From: DASYQV01 sp036005125
GTDB lineage: Bacteria > Acidobacteriota > Vicinamibacteria > Vicinamibacterales > UBA2999
Assembly (NCBI GenBank): GCA_036005125.1
Contig: DASYQV010000109.1
Coordinates: 1 to 37,670, forward strand
Reading direction: 5' to 3'
DNA: 37,670 bases
Of this stretch, positions 6,496 through 13,456 are shown one piece after another (within the stretch, counting starts at the first letter, position 1; every line of letters begins with the position of its first letter). Below the pieces are notes generated by a model that saw only the letters and a list, made by a program, of their open reading frames with translations, ran no database searches and had not been told where the DNA came from. A program made the position numbers and the translations under genes.

Positions 6496-7216
6496 TTCCG
6501 GTGCGGACCCGGTGGTCGAACTGCGTGACGTTCAAAAGGATTACCGCGGGCTGCGGCCGCTGCGCATCAGGCATCTGCGGCTTCGCCAGGGCCAGACGCT
6601 CGCGCTCGTCGGGTTTGACGCGGTCACCGCGGAAGTCCTCGTGAATCTCATCACCGGCGCCACTGTACCCGATGCCGGCGACGTATTCCTGTTCGGCCAG
6701 TCCACGTCCGCCCTTGCCGACAGCGACGCGTGGCTCGCGTCGCTTGATCGATTCGGCATTCTGAGCGCGCGAGCCGTTCTCCTCGATGAGCTCACGGTCG
6801 AACAGAACCTCGCCATGCCGTTTACGCTGGAGCTGGATCCCGTCTCCGACACGGTCCGGTCCGACGTGCAACACCTCGCGGTTGAAGTGGGGTTGAGCGC
6901 CTCCGATCTCCCGCGGCCGGTTGCGGGGCTCGCACCGCTCGGGCGGCTGCGCGTTCGTCTCGCGCGCGCCGTCGCGTTGCAGCCGCGCATTCTGCTGGCC
7001 GAGCATCCGAACGCCTCCGTGCCCTCGAACGACGTTTCGGAATTTGCCGCCGACTACCGCCGGGTTGTGACGCGGCGGGGCATCGCCTCTCTGACACTCA
7101 CAGCGGATCGCGCGTTCGCGGCTGCTGTGGCCGAGCACGTACTTACGCTTCAGCCGGCGACCGGTGAGCTGAAACCTTTGTCGTCCTGGCGGCAGCGGCT
7201 GTCTCGACTCTCCTGA
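6488..7216 (+). CDS. Degenerate ABC-transporter ATPase (pseudo-ATPase)
   Basis: 242 residues with the layout of an ABC ATPase: VELRDVQKDYRGLRPLRIRHLRLRQGQTLALVG, then GDVFLFGQS, a DELTVEQNLAMPFTLEL segment after the Q-loop position, a signature-region helix, and LARAVALQPRILLAEHPN. The nucleotide-binding residues are lost. The Walker A position reads GFDAVTAEVL and lacks GKS/T. The LSGGQ motif is replaced by GLAPLGRLR. Walker B reads LLAEHP instead of LLDEP. It should not hydrolyse ATP in the normal way. The frame is intact and codon use is normal, so this is a conserved non-catalytic homologue rather than an obvious pseudogene. Coupled to the membrane protein upstream, it may be a structural partner in a complex; MlaF-like ancestry is possible. 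Confidence 0.75.
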   Translation: MVDSGADPVVELRDVQKDYRGLRPLRIRHLRLRQGQTLALVGFDAVTAEVLVNLITGATVPDAGDVFLFGQSTSALADSDAWLASLDRFGILSARAVLLDELTVEQNLAMPFTLELDPVSDTVRSDVQHLAVEVGLSASDLPRPVAGLAPLGRLRVRLARAVALQPRILLAEHPNASVPSNDVSEFAADYRRVVTRRGIASLTLTADRAFAAAVAEHVLTLQPATGELKPLSSWRQRLSRLS

Positions 7217-7225
7217 GCCAGTCCC

Positions 7226-7257
7226 GGGCTCCGCCCTTTGATAGCCCGGCGGAGCCC
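7226..7257. terminator. 10-bp stem hairpin after the pseudo-ATPase gene
   Basis: GGGCTCCGCC (7226-7235) pairs perfectly with GGCGGAGCCC (7248-7257) across a 12-nt loop. There is no T-run. The sequence GGGCTCCGCCC plus TTTGATA closely resembles one at 22253-22270. Confidence 0.6.
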
Positions 7258-7317
7258 GCAACTGTCAGCCGCTGACCCGGCCGCAACCGGCTGGACCGTC
7301 GACTTGCCGCTCATCTC

Positions 7318-7323
7318 TATAAT
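7318..7323 (+). promoter_or_regulatory. Consensus -10 (TATAAT) of the first cold-shock gene
   Basis: A perfect TATAAT lies 75 nt before the ATG, leaving a roughly 65-70 nt 5' leader, as is common for cold-shock genes. The -35 is not clear. The ribosome site GGAGG is at 7384-7388. Confidence 0.5.
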
Positions 7324-7398
7324 TCTGTGGAACAAAATTTGATTCTCTGCCTCTGGGGTCGTGTCGCTGCGGCAGGGCTCCGCGGAGGTTAGTCGACG

Positions 7399-7602
7399 AT
7401 GGCGAGCGGAACGATCAAGCGGTTGGTTCGTGATCGCGGATTCGGGTTCATCCGTGACGACGGCGGGCAGGAGTGGTTCTTTCACCGGAGCTCGGTGAAG
7501 GCCGGTAGTTTCGAGGCACTCAACGAAGGGCAACGCGTCAGCTTTGACGAGGAACCCTCTTCGAAAGGGCCGCGCGCCGGGAACATTCGTTCGGAAGGCT
7601 GA
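7399..7602 (+). CDS. Cold-shock domain protein (CspA family), copy 1
   Basis: 67 residues forming a single cold-shock OB-fold that binds single-stranded RNA/DNA and acts as an RNA chaperone or antiterminator. RNP1-like GFGFIRDDGG (about 14-23) and RNP2-like EWFFHRSSV (25-33) are present. The usual FVHFS is replaced by FFHRS, the form seen in a divergent CSD subgroup. The chain ends SKGPRAGNIRSEG, whereas CspA normally has KGPQAANV. It converges on a clear paralogue at 8582-8788 on the other strand, sharing well over half the residues. Confidence 0.9.
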   Translation: MASGTIKRLVRDRGFGFIRDDGGQEWFFHRSSVKAGSFEALNEGQRVSFDEEPSSKGPRAGNIRSEG

Positions 7603-7635
7603 GGCCGCTGCCGCCGACGGGGCTGAAGAAGAGCC

Positions 7636-7657
7636 TGGCGGAAGCGCCTGGGAGTCG
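7636..7657. repeat. 22-bp duplicate of the selC 3' end (att-like)
   Basis: These 22 bases are identical to 7733-7754, the CCA end, acceptor strand and part of the T arm of the selenocysteine tRNA. They lie 97 bp downstream of the tRNA 3' end. A copied tRNA 3' end is the usual footprint of an integrase-mediated element. The match stops abruptly on both sides. Confidence 0.75.
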
Positions 7658-7662
7658 TGCCA

Positions 7663-7682
7663 AGTCAGCCGACGAAGGTCGG
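7663..7682. other. Short perfect hairpin inside the selC scar
   Basis: CAGCCGAC and GTCGGCTG form an 8-bp stem with a GAAG loop between the two selC-derived repeats. It could terminate the tRNA transcript, which runs leftward through it. Confidence 0.4.
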
Positions 7683-7732
7683 CTGCGATGCCTGACACCA
7701 CGCGCGTGCGTCAATGCGAGCGGAGCGAGCAT

Positions 7733-7828
7733 TGGCGGAAGCGCCTGGGAGTCGAACCCAGCCCCCCCGCCACGCGGGGAGCGACCGATTTTGAAGACCG
7801 GGAGGGCCACCGGGCCCCGTTCGCTTCC
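7733..7828 (-). tRNA. selC: Selenocysteine tRNA, anticodon TCA
   Basis: The minus strand gives a 96-nt tRNA beginning GGAAGCG and ending CGCTTCC-G-CCA with the CCA encoded. The anticodon loop CTTCAAA (anticodon TCA) is closed by CCGGT/ATCGG. A long variable arm (CTCCCCGCGTGGCGGGG) and a T arm CTGGG-TTCGACT-CCCAG follow. These features and the extended acceptor identify tRNA-Sec and resemble E. coli selC. It reads UGA codons as selenocysteine together with SelA, SelB and SelD, none of which is in the window. Its presence shows that the organism makes at least one selenoprotein. Confidence 0.93.
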
Positions 7829-7859
7829 GATAGCGCTTGATTATGGCACGGGCGCCAGG

Positions 7860-8534
7860 TCATATGCCGAGCCGGAGCCAGTAGGCTACAACCTTCTGGC
7901 TTTCGAACAGCACCGACCGTACGTCGCTCCTTCTCCTCCACCAGTGTGCCGGATCCGCCGCATCATATCGGCTGCCGCGCACGATGACCTCGACGCCCAT
8001 GCCGCCCACTTCGCGGCGCGCCGCCATGCCCGCCCGCCGGGTGTGAAACTTCGACGTCACCGCGATGATCCGGCGCCAGCCCCGCACCCTCGCGAGGTTG
8101 CGGAGCGTCTGCGATTCCTGCGCCGTGCTGTTATGCACGCCGGGCGCGATGACGATGGCGTCGGGCGGCATACCGAGACGGATCATCACATCGCGCGAGA
8201 ATTCCGCCTCGGTCGGAATGTTGATCCCGCGGCGCGCGAGCTCCTCGATGGCGCCGTCGGCCACCTGCTCCGTCATGACGACCAGCTTCGCGTAGCCCTG
8301 CATGTACAGGTCGGCGGCGTCGAGCGCGCGCTCCATGCGCGTGCCGGCGAACACGAAAATCGCGTCGGCCTGCTGCAGCGGCTGCTCGTCGTAGAGAAAA
8401 GCTCCGAGATGATAGACAGACCACGCTATGCCCGCAGCGACGACGACCGCAGCGATCAGGAGAGGGCGGCGAACAGAGCCGCCGGAGCGGGGTGTGGATG
8501 GCGGCACCAAGTGGCGGGAACCGGCCCCCTGCAT
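7860..8534 (-). CDS. DUF218 (YdcF/SanA/ElyC-like) membrane-anchored protein
   Basis: 224 residues. After a short basic N-terminus comes one membrane anchor, RPLLIAAVVVAAGIAWSVYHLGAFLY (about 23-48), so the domain should face the periplasm. The DUF218 core follows: ADAIFVFAGTRMERALDAADLY, LVVMTEQ, SRDVMIRLGMPPDAIVIAPGVHNSTAQESQTLRNLA and RRIIAVTSKFHTRRA. Related proteins (SanA, ElyC) influence envelope integrity and peptidoglycan or lipid-carrier handling; the exact reaction is unknown. It lies 31 bp upstream of selC on the same strand, and downstream of the second cold-shock gene on that strand. Confidence 0.85.
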   Translation of the reverse strand: MQGAGSRHLVPPSTPRSGGSVRRPLLIAAVVVAAGIAWSVYHLGAFLYDEQPLQQADAIFVFAGTRMERALDAADLYMQGYAKLVVMTEQVADGAIEELARRGINIPTEAEFSRDVMIRLGMPPDAIVIAPGVHNSTAQESQTLRNLARVRGWRRIIAVTSKFHTRRAGMAARREVGGMGVEVIVRGSRYDAADPAHWWRRRSDVRSVLFESQKVVAYWLRLGI

Positions 8535-8581
8535 GCCGCGGGGCCGGGCCAGGGAAACCCGATGTCAGCCTTCGATCAGTG

Positions 8582-8788
8582 CTAGCTTTCGATCAAGCGA
8601 ACGTCGCCGGCGCGCGGTCCTTTCGTTGACTCCTCGGGCGTGAATTCTACGCGTTGTCCCTCGCGCAACAGCTCGAAGACAGCTCCGCGTACGGCACTAC
8701 GATGGAAGAAGTGCTCGATACCACCCTCATCTCGGATGAAGCCGAAGCCTTTGTCGATGAGGAGTCGTGCGATAGTCCCGGTCGGCAT
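8582..8788 (-). CDS. Cold-shock domain protein (CspA family), copy 2
   Basis: 68 residues starting MPTGTIARLLIDKGFGFIRDEGG and continuing EHFFHRSAV, so it shares the RNP1-like motif and the unusual FFHRS RNP2 with copy 1. It ends ESTKGPRAGDVRLIES. A longer open frame extends upstream, but only this start has family homology and a nearby ribosome-like GAGGA. The leader upstream (to about 8940) has no other gene. The DUF218 gene follows 47 bp downstream on the same strand. Confidence 0.88.
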   Translation of the reverse strand: MPTGTIARLLIDKGFGFIRDEGGIEHFFHRSAVRGAVFELLREGQRVEFTPEESTKGPRAGDVRLIES

Positions 8789-8940
8789 ACCGATGTCCTC
8801 CGATGTGCGAAAGCCCCGAGAACATCTCAGGGCCACGGACCGCCCACATGAGCGGAGCGTATAAAGCCACGGAAGGACCTGCGGTCCGGGCGCACGTCGG
8901 TCGTCAAGCTGGGCCAGTGTAGGGAGTTGAGGCGGCGAAG

Positions 8941-9120
8941 TCAAGAGAACGGCGGAGCTTCCCCGACCGCCTGAACCGACCCTACCTGCCATGTCTCCTC
9001 GTCCTCCTCATCTTCTTCATCCTGCTCGATTTCCTCGTCTTCGTCCTCCTCCCGAACGTCGTCGTCCAGGTCGTCGTCGTCCTCGTCGGACGGAAGAAGC
9101 CGTAACACGTTCCGAGTCAT
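8941..9120 (-). CDS. Highly acidic micro-protein, unknown
   Basis: 59 residues beginning MTRNVLRLLPSDEDDDDLDDD, then an almost uninterrupted Asp/Glu tract to about residue 42, and an ordinary ending WQVGSVQAVGEAPPFS. About half of all residues are acidic, so the chain is probably disordered. An excellent ribosome site (AAGGAG, 6 nt before ATG) supports translation. It lies 28 bp downstream of the zinc-ribbon gene and is probably cotranscribed. Acidic tails of this kind occur in nucleic-acid mimics and in RNA polymerase delta. No homology is recognised. Confidence 0.6.
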   Translation of the reverse strand: MTRNVLRLLPSDEDDDDLDDDVREEDEDEEIEQDEEDEEDEETWQVGSVQAVGEAPPFS

Positions 9121-9148
9121 ACGAGCTCCTTCGGATCGATAGGCGGGG

Positions 9149-9403
9149 TCAAGGGCTGGGCGGGCCGCTTGCCGCCGGCCTTTGTGCGGTCGGGGCCGGC
9201 GTTGTCGCGCCCGGCGTGACCGGTGGCGGCGCCGCCACCTTGGGCGCTCCGGGCGCCGACGCGTACGTTGTCCAGAAATGCCGGCCGCATCGCGGGCACA
9301 CCCAGAACTGCTGGGGCGGCCACGGCTGGCCGGGCGCGGGTTCGCGCAGATCCATCTGCTCGCCGCATCGTTGACATCGGAGCTGGAGACCAACGTCAGG
9401 CAT
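9149..9403 (-). CDS. Small zinc-ribbon protein
   Basis: 84 residues. LRCQRCGEQM (Cys10, Cys13) and FWVCPRCGRHFW form two CxxC knuckles separated by about 23 residues, a classic zinc ribbon. A Pro/Ala-rich low-complexity tail follows (APPPVTPGATTPAPTA). No enzymatic domain is present. A role in protein or nucleic-acid contact is likely but unproven. TAGAAT (9410-9415, minus strand) ends 6 nt upstream of the ATG and there is no ribosome site, so the message may be leaderless. Confidence 0.65.
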   Translation of the reverse strand: MPDVGLQLRCQRCGEQMDLREPAPGQPWPPQQFWVCPRCGRHFWTTYASAPGAPKVAAPPPVTPGATTPAPTAQRPAASGPPSP

Positions 9404-9469
9404 ACGCGGATTCTAACGCACTAATGAGCCAGAGGCCGCGTATATCGGCCGAACGCGCTAGCATGAGCT

Positions 9470-10069
9470 ATGATCGCGCCGATCGTGCTCGCCGCCGGCG
9501 AGTCAACGAGGATGGGCTCGCCCAAGGCCTTACTGCCGGATCGCGACGGCCGGCCATTTGTCGCGCGCATCGTCCGGACCTGCGCCGCAGCGGGGTTCGA
9601 CGAGGTGACCATCGTGACCGGCAGCCTCCACGCGCGAATCGTGGCCGCCGTGGCCGCCGACTATCCGCCGATCGTCGTCCGCTTCGCGCGCAACCCGGAC
9701 CCGTCGCGCGGCCAGTTGTCGTCGATCTGGACCGGACTCGATGCTGCCGTGCGCCCGGAGACGAGCGCCATCCTGATCACCCTCGTCGATGTGCCATTTG
9801 TCTCGAGCGCAACGGTGCGCGCTGTCGCCGACGAGTATCGACGCTCGCGTGCGGCCATCGTTCGCCCCGCGCTCGATGGCCGCCATGGTCACCCGGTCGT
9901 GTTCGACAGAGCTCTGTTCGACGCCTTGCGACGGGCCGATCCGTCAGCAGGCGCCAAGAGCGTGCTTCGTGCGTACGCGGACGCCATCGTCCACGTCGCC
10001 ATCGACGATCGCGGCTCGTTCGATGACGTTGACACGCCGGAGGAGTACGAACGGCTACTCCACTCGTGA
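9470..10069 (+). CDS. MocA/MobA-like molybdenum cofactor nucleotidyltransferase
   Basis: 199 residues of the NTP_transf_3 fold. The N-terminal signature LAAGESTRMGSPKALL (7-22) matches LAAGxSxRMGxxK. NPDPSRGQLSSIWTGLDA, TLVDVPFVS (metal-binding Asp) and RHGHPVVFDRALF follow. The GHPVVF segment and the ending GSFDDVDTPEEYERL favour MocA, which makes molybdopterin cytosine dinucleotide for xanthine-dehydrogenase-type enzymes, over MobA, which makes the guanine form used by formate dehydrogenase. No molybdoenzyme gene adjoins it. It is divergent from the zinc-ribbon gene. No clear ribosome site. Confidence 0.8.
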   Translation: MIAPIVLAAGESTRMGSPKALLPDRDGRPFVARIVRTCAAAGFDEVTIVTGSLHARIVAAVAADYPPIVVRFARNPDPSRGQLSSIWTGLDAAVRPETSAILITLVDVPFVSSATVRAVADEYRRSRAAIVRPALDGRHGHPVVFDRALFDALRRADPSAGAKSVLRAYADAIVHVAIDDRGSFDDVDTPEEYERLLHS

Positions 10070-10599
10070 AGGATTCGAGAGAGGTGCCGGCGGGTTGCGA
10101 GCGGTCGCACGAGTCAATCACGCGAATAATGAAGATTCGATGACGCGACGCGCCGAATCAGTGCTTCATGTACCAAATCATCACCGCGTGAACGATCTGC
10201 CTGCTCAGCTCTTCAACTGACGGCCGATCACGCCGGACGCCTGTCGGTTCGTATCGAGAAGGCCTCCCGTTGACAGCGACGGCCCGCACCGATAAAGATT
10301 ACGCCCCTCAGGCTTTTGCAGAGGTTGTCCTCCCGGGGCGGGGACGCGTCGAATGGCGGCGACCCGGCCCAGCGAGGCATCAGTCAGCAACGAAGCGTGA
10401 AGGAACCGCGTGCGTGCGGCTCCGTTGCTCGTGCTCACGGTAATCGCGGGCGTGATGAGAACCACGTCACTCTTTGAGCACAATTTTGGTCGACTCGGAG
10501 TAGGATTGGGGCTCGCTCAGAGCAGCAGCAGGTCCAGTTTCGGATCCGGTCCGAGTGAGTGCGGAACCGGGGGCCTCGGCCGAATGCCGCGGCAGTGTC
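10070..10599. other. Intergenic stretch without a convincing gene
   Basis: About 530 bp with only short open frames lacking ribosome sites. A 46-codon minus-strand frame (10158-10298) ends in a protein-like tail, EELSRQIVHAVMIWYMKH, and may be the remnant of a lost gene. Nothing else could be assigned. Confidence 0.4.
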
Positions 10600-10629
10600 T
10601 TGACAGGTACATGCTTCGGGGTGTATAGC
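10600..10629 (+). promoter_or_regulatory. Sigma-70-type promoter for the exported-protein cluster
   Basis: A consensus -35 TTGACA (10600-10605) and TATAGC (10624-10629) are separated by 18 bp. This would start transcription about 80 nt before the ATG at 10719. Confidence 0.6.
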
Positions 10630-10718
10630 CCGCAGCGCGTAGTGTGTGTCCGCCCGGTGTGGTGTTCGCGCCTCGCCGAGGCAAGCTCGATAACAAGGTC
10701 TCGAGAGGAGATCAATCC

Positions 10719-11531
10719 ATGGCGAAGCGGTTCTTGCCGGCATTGTTCGTGGTGGCCGTGATTGCTGGCGCGGCGTGGCTTGCGACGACACCGACCGAGG
10801 GGCAGACGCAGGCGGCTCGGCCTTCGCGTACGGCCGATGGGAAACCCGACTTTAACGGTATCTGGCAGTCGATGAACACGGCGAACTGGGATATCCAGGA
10901 TCATGCGGCCAAACAGGGCCCGATCGTCGCGCTGGGCGCCGCTTTCAGCGTGCCGGCCGGACAGGCCATCGTGGTCGGGAACGACCTCCCGTACCTGCCC
11001 GCGGCGCTGGCGAAGAAAAAGGAGAACGCCGACTGGGTGAAGCTCGATCCCGAGGTCAAGTGCTACATGCCGGGCGTACCGCGGGCGAACTACCAGCCGT
11101 ACCCGTTCCAGATCGTGCAGACGCCGACTCACTGGCTGATGGCGTACGAGTTCGCGAGCGCCAGCCGCATCGTTTACGTGAACGGCAAGGACGAGGCGCC
11201 GGTCGATTCCTGGATGGGCCATTCGAACGCCCGATGGGACGGCGACACGTTCGTGGTCGAGGTCACCGGCAACAACGATACGACATGGTTCGATCGCGCC
11301 GGCAACCATCACAGCGACGCGATGAAGGTGACCGAGCGGTACACGCTGACCGACCGGAACACTATCAATTACGAAGCCACGATCGAGGATTCGAAGACCT
11401 TCTCGCGACCGTGGAAGATCAACTTCCCGATCTATCGCCGTCAAGAGAGGAACGCGCAGCTCCTCGAATACAAGTGCGTGGAGTTCGTTGAAGAGCTGAT
11501 GTACGGCCATCTCCGCAAGAAGAGCAACTAG
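10719..11531 (+). CDS. Exported protein with WDGDTFVVEV motif, function unknown
   Basis: 270 residues. The start is set by GAGAGGAG 7-8 nt upstream and by a clear signal peptide (MAKRFLPALFVVAVIAGAAW, cleavage near residue 29). Landmarks are RTADGKPDFNGIWQ near the mature N-terminus, CYMPGVPRANYQPYPFQIVQTP, SWMGHSNARWDGDTFVVEV, and TERYTLTDRNTINYEATIED. The same order of motifs (DGxPDIxGxW, then a single Cys, then WxGxTxVVD, then TERF) occurs in the next gene, so the two are distant paralogues. Such proteins are abundant in acidobacteria and some alphaproteobacteria and have no established activity. Confidence 0.75.
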   Translation: MAKRFLPALFVVAVIAGAAWLATTPTEGQTQAARPSRTADGKPDFNGIWQSMNTANWDIQDHAAKQGPIVALGAAFSVPAGQAIVVGNDLPYLPAALAKKKENADWVKLDPEVKCYMPGVPRANYQPYPFQIVQTPTHWLMAYEFASASRIVYVNGKDEAPVDSWMGHSNARWDGDTFVVEVTGNNDTTWFDRAGNHHSDAMKVTERYTLTDRNTINYEATIEDSKTFSRPWKINFPIYRRQERNAQLLEYKCVEFVEELMYGHLRKKSN

Positions 11532-11825
11532 AACCCGAGGTCACGCCCGTCAGGACCACGCGGAACGCCTGGCTGCGCGGGTCGAAAGACCGGCGCCTAC
11601 AGGTACAGAATCGGGGCTGAAGGCGCGCGCGTGCAGGCGATCACCTGCATCCGAACGGCGTCGGATATCAGGCGATGGCCGATGCGGTGAATCTCGAGTG
11701 GCTGAACGGCGCCGGGATTCCGCGAACGGGAAGCCGCTGACGTGAGAACGCGGTTGCTCGCCCGTGGAAGGTGGCTCGGAACGTCTAGAAGAGAAGAGTC
11801 TAGAAGAGAAGAGAGGGCGTGTGAC

Positions 11826-12887
11826 ATGAGTCATCGGTTCCTCGCCTCGTATGGTCTGCTCGCGGCCCTTCTTGCGGTCGTCCTGCTGGCCGTGGCACCC
11901 CTCGCAGGCCAGGCGCCGCCAGCAGGCGCCAGGAACACGAGCGGTTCGGCAAAGAACTGGACGCCGCCTCGAACAGTGGATGGGCAGCCGGACATCCAGG
12001 GTGTGTGGGCGAACAACGTGGCAACGCCGCTCGAGCGGCCGCAGGCGCTGGCCGGCAAACAGGTTCTGTCGGATGCGGAAGTCGCCGCCCTTCAGGAGAC
12101 TGCGCGCCAGCTCTTCGACGGCGAGACCGACGCAGCCTTCGGCGATAGTGTCTTCGAGACAGTCCTCCAGAAGGCCAAAGGCTTCACGTCGAGGGATGCC
12201 GGCACCGGCAACTACAACCACTTCTGGCTGGTCGAGCGGAATTTCGACAACCGGACGTCGCTCGTCACCGACCCGCCCGATGGGAGGCTTCCTCAACTGA
12301 CGCCCGAAGGGCAGAAGAAACGGGAGGCTGCCCGAATCCGGCGTGGCCGGCCTGCCATCGGCCCGGAGGATCGCGGCCTGGGCGAGCGCTGCATTTCGTT
12401 CGGCTCGCCGAGGCTCGGGGCTGGATATAACAGCTACTACCACATCCTGCAGTCGGCCGGGTACGTGGCCATCGTGATGGAAACCATTCACGACGCCCGG
12501 ATAATTCCGCTCGACGGGCGTCCGCACGTGGGCAAGAATATCCGGCAGTGGTTGGGGGATTCGCGCGGGCACTGGGAAGGCAACACCCTCGTCGTCGACA
12601 CCATCAACTACTCGTCCAAGAGCGACGTCGCGGGCGGGGGCGAGAATGCGCACGTTACCGAACGGTTCACCCGGATCAGCGCGGACACGCTGCAGTACGA
12701 GGTCACCGTCAACGACCCGGCGACGTGGACGAAACCGTGGACGGCCATGGTTCCGATGAGACGGAGCCAGGACAAGGTGTTCGAGTTTGCGTGCCACGAG
12801 GGGAATGCCGGCTTGCATGGTATCCTCGCGGGGGCACGCGCACAGGAGAAGGCTGCCGAAGAAGCCGCGAAAAAGAGCTCGCGGTAG
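11826..12887 (+). CDS. Exported protein, paralogue with WEGNTLVVDT motif
   Basis: 353 residues with a signal peptide (hydrophobic LLAALLAVVLLAVAPLAGQ, cleavage near residue 28). The motif order matches the previous gene: RTVDGQPDIQGVW, a conserved Cys in GERCISFG, a VAIVMETIHDARIIPLDG segment, RGHWEGNTLVVDTINY, and HVTERFTRISADTLQYEVTVNDP. It ends with a basic/acidic helix AQEKAAEEAAKKSSR. The start is chosen at ATG after GAGAGGG; a longer upstream frame has no signal peptide. Function is unknown. Related proteins commonly sit beside a DUF6152 protein, as here. Confidence 0.75.
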   Translation: MSHRFLASYGLLAALLAVVLLAVAPLAGQAPPAGARNTSGSAKNWTPPRTVDGQPDIQGVWANNVATPLERPQALAGKQVLSDAEVAALQETARQLFDGETDAAFGDSVFETVLQKAKGFTSRDAGTGNYNHFWLVERNFDNRTSLVTDPPDGRLPQLTPEGQKKREAARIRRGRPAIGPEDRGLGERCISFGSPRLGAGYNSYYHILQSAGYVAIVMETIHDARIIPLDGRPHVGKNIRQWLGDSRGHWEGNTLVVDTINYSSKSDVAGGGENAHVTERFTRISADTLQYEVTVNDPATWTKPWTAMVPMRRSQDKVFEFACHEGNAGLHGILAGARAQEKAAEEAAKKSSR

Positions 12888-12966
12888 ACTTCAGCAACCT
12901 CTTGAACAAAAAGGCGACAATTGATACCGTCTACAGGACAAGAGCAGGAAGTAGGAGGGGAATCCG

Positions 12967-13392
12967 ATGCGTAAGCTAGCGTTCGTGGCAGTCGGTCTGC
13001 TTCTGGCCGCAAGGCCGCTCGTGGCGCATCACGCGTTTTCGGCGGAGTTCGACGCGAACAAGCCGATTCAGCTCACGGGAACCGTCACGAAAATGGAGTG
13101 GATCAATCCACACGCCTGGATCCACATCGACGTGAAGAAGCCGGATGGCACCGTCGAGAAGTGGATGATCGAGGGAGGGACGCCGAATACGCTGCTGAGG
13201 CGTGGCTTCACCAAGAACTCCCTCACCGTCGGCACCGAAATCAAGGTCGATGGCTACCAGGCGAAGGATGGGTCCATGAGGGGCAACGGTCGTGACCTCA
13301 CGTTGCCGGACGGGAGAAAACTGTTCATGGGCTCCTCCGGCACGGGCGCTCCGCGCGATGGGAAGGATGCCACCGAGCCCGGCAAGAAGTAG
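12967..13392 (+). CDS. DUF6152-like exported protein
   Basis: 141 residues with a good ribosome site (AGGAGGGG) and signal peptide (KLAFVAVGLLLAARPLVA). The mature protein starts HHAFSAEFDANKPI, followed by LTGTVTKMEWINPHAWIHIDV, WMIEGGTPNTLLRRG and GTEIKVDGYQAKDGSMRGNGRDLTL. This combination is typical of DUF6152, a predicted OB-like beta barrel in the periplasm. The HHAF start and the NPHAW histidine could bind metal. It is the third gene of the exported-protein cluster. Confidence 0.85.
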   Translation: MRKLAFVAVGLLLAARPLVAHHAFSAEFDANKPIQLTGTVTKMEWINPHAWIHIDVKKPDGTVEKWMIEGGTPNTLLRRGFTKNSLTVGTEIKVDGYQAKDGSMRGNGRDLTLPDGRKLFMGSSGTGAPRDGKDATEPGKK

Positions 13393-13395
13393 CTC

Positions 13396-13430
13396 TGGCA
13401 TTGTAAATTGCGTGTTGCGGATTGCCATTG
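13396..13430. repeat. Degenerate ATTGC-type heptamer array
   Basis: Units CATTGTA, AATTGCG, TGTTGCG, GATTGCC, ATTGCTC follow at a 7-bp period immediately after the DUF6152 stop codon and run into the hairpin at 13428. Confidence 0.5.
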
Positions 13431-13456
13431 CTCGACGGACCGTGTCCGTCGAGCAA
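13428..13456. terminator. 13-bp perfect stem with 3-nt loop
   Basis: TTGCTCGACGGAC (13428-13440) and its exact complement (13444-13456) are separated by CGT. It lies 36 bp after the DUF6152 stop, where a terminator of the exported-protein operon is expected. There is no T-run. Confidence 0.65.

Noticed and set aside
10158..10298. Minus-strand 46-codon frame ending EELSRQIVHAVMIWYMKH
   Set aside because: Protein-like tail but no start with a ribosome site and no homologue recognised; kept only as a possible remnant.
11786..11817. Direct repeat of TCTAGAAGAGAAGAG
   Set aside because: Only two copies of a simple purine-rich sequence before a gene; probably slippage, with no further structure.
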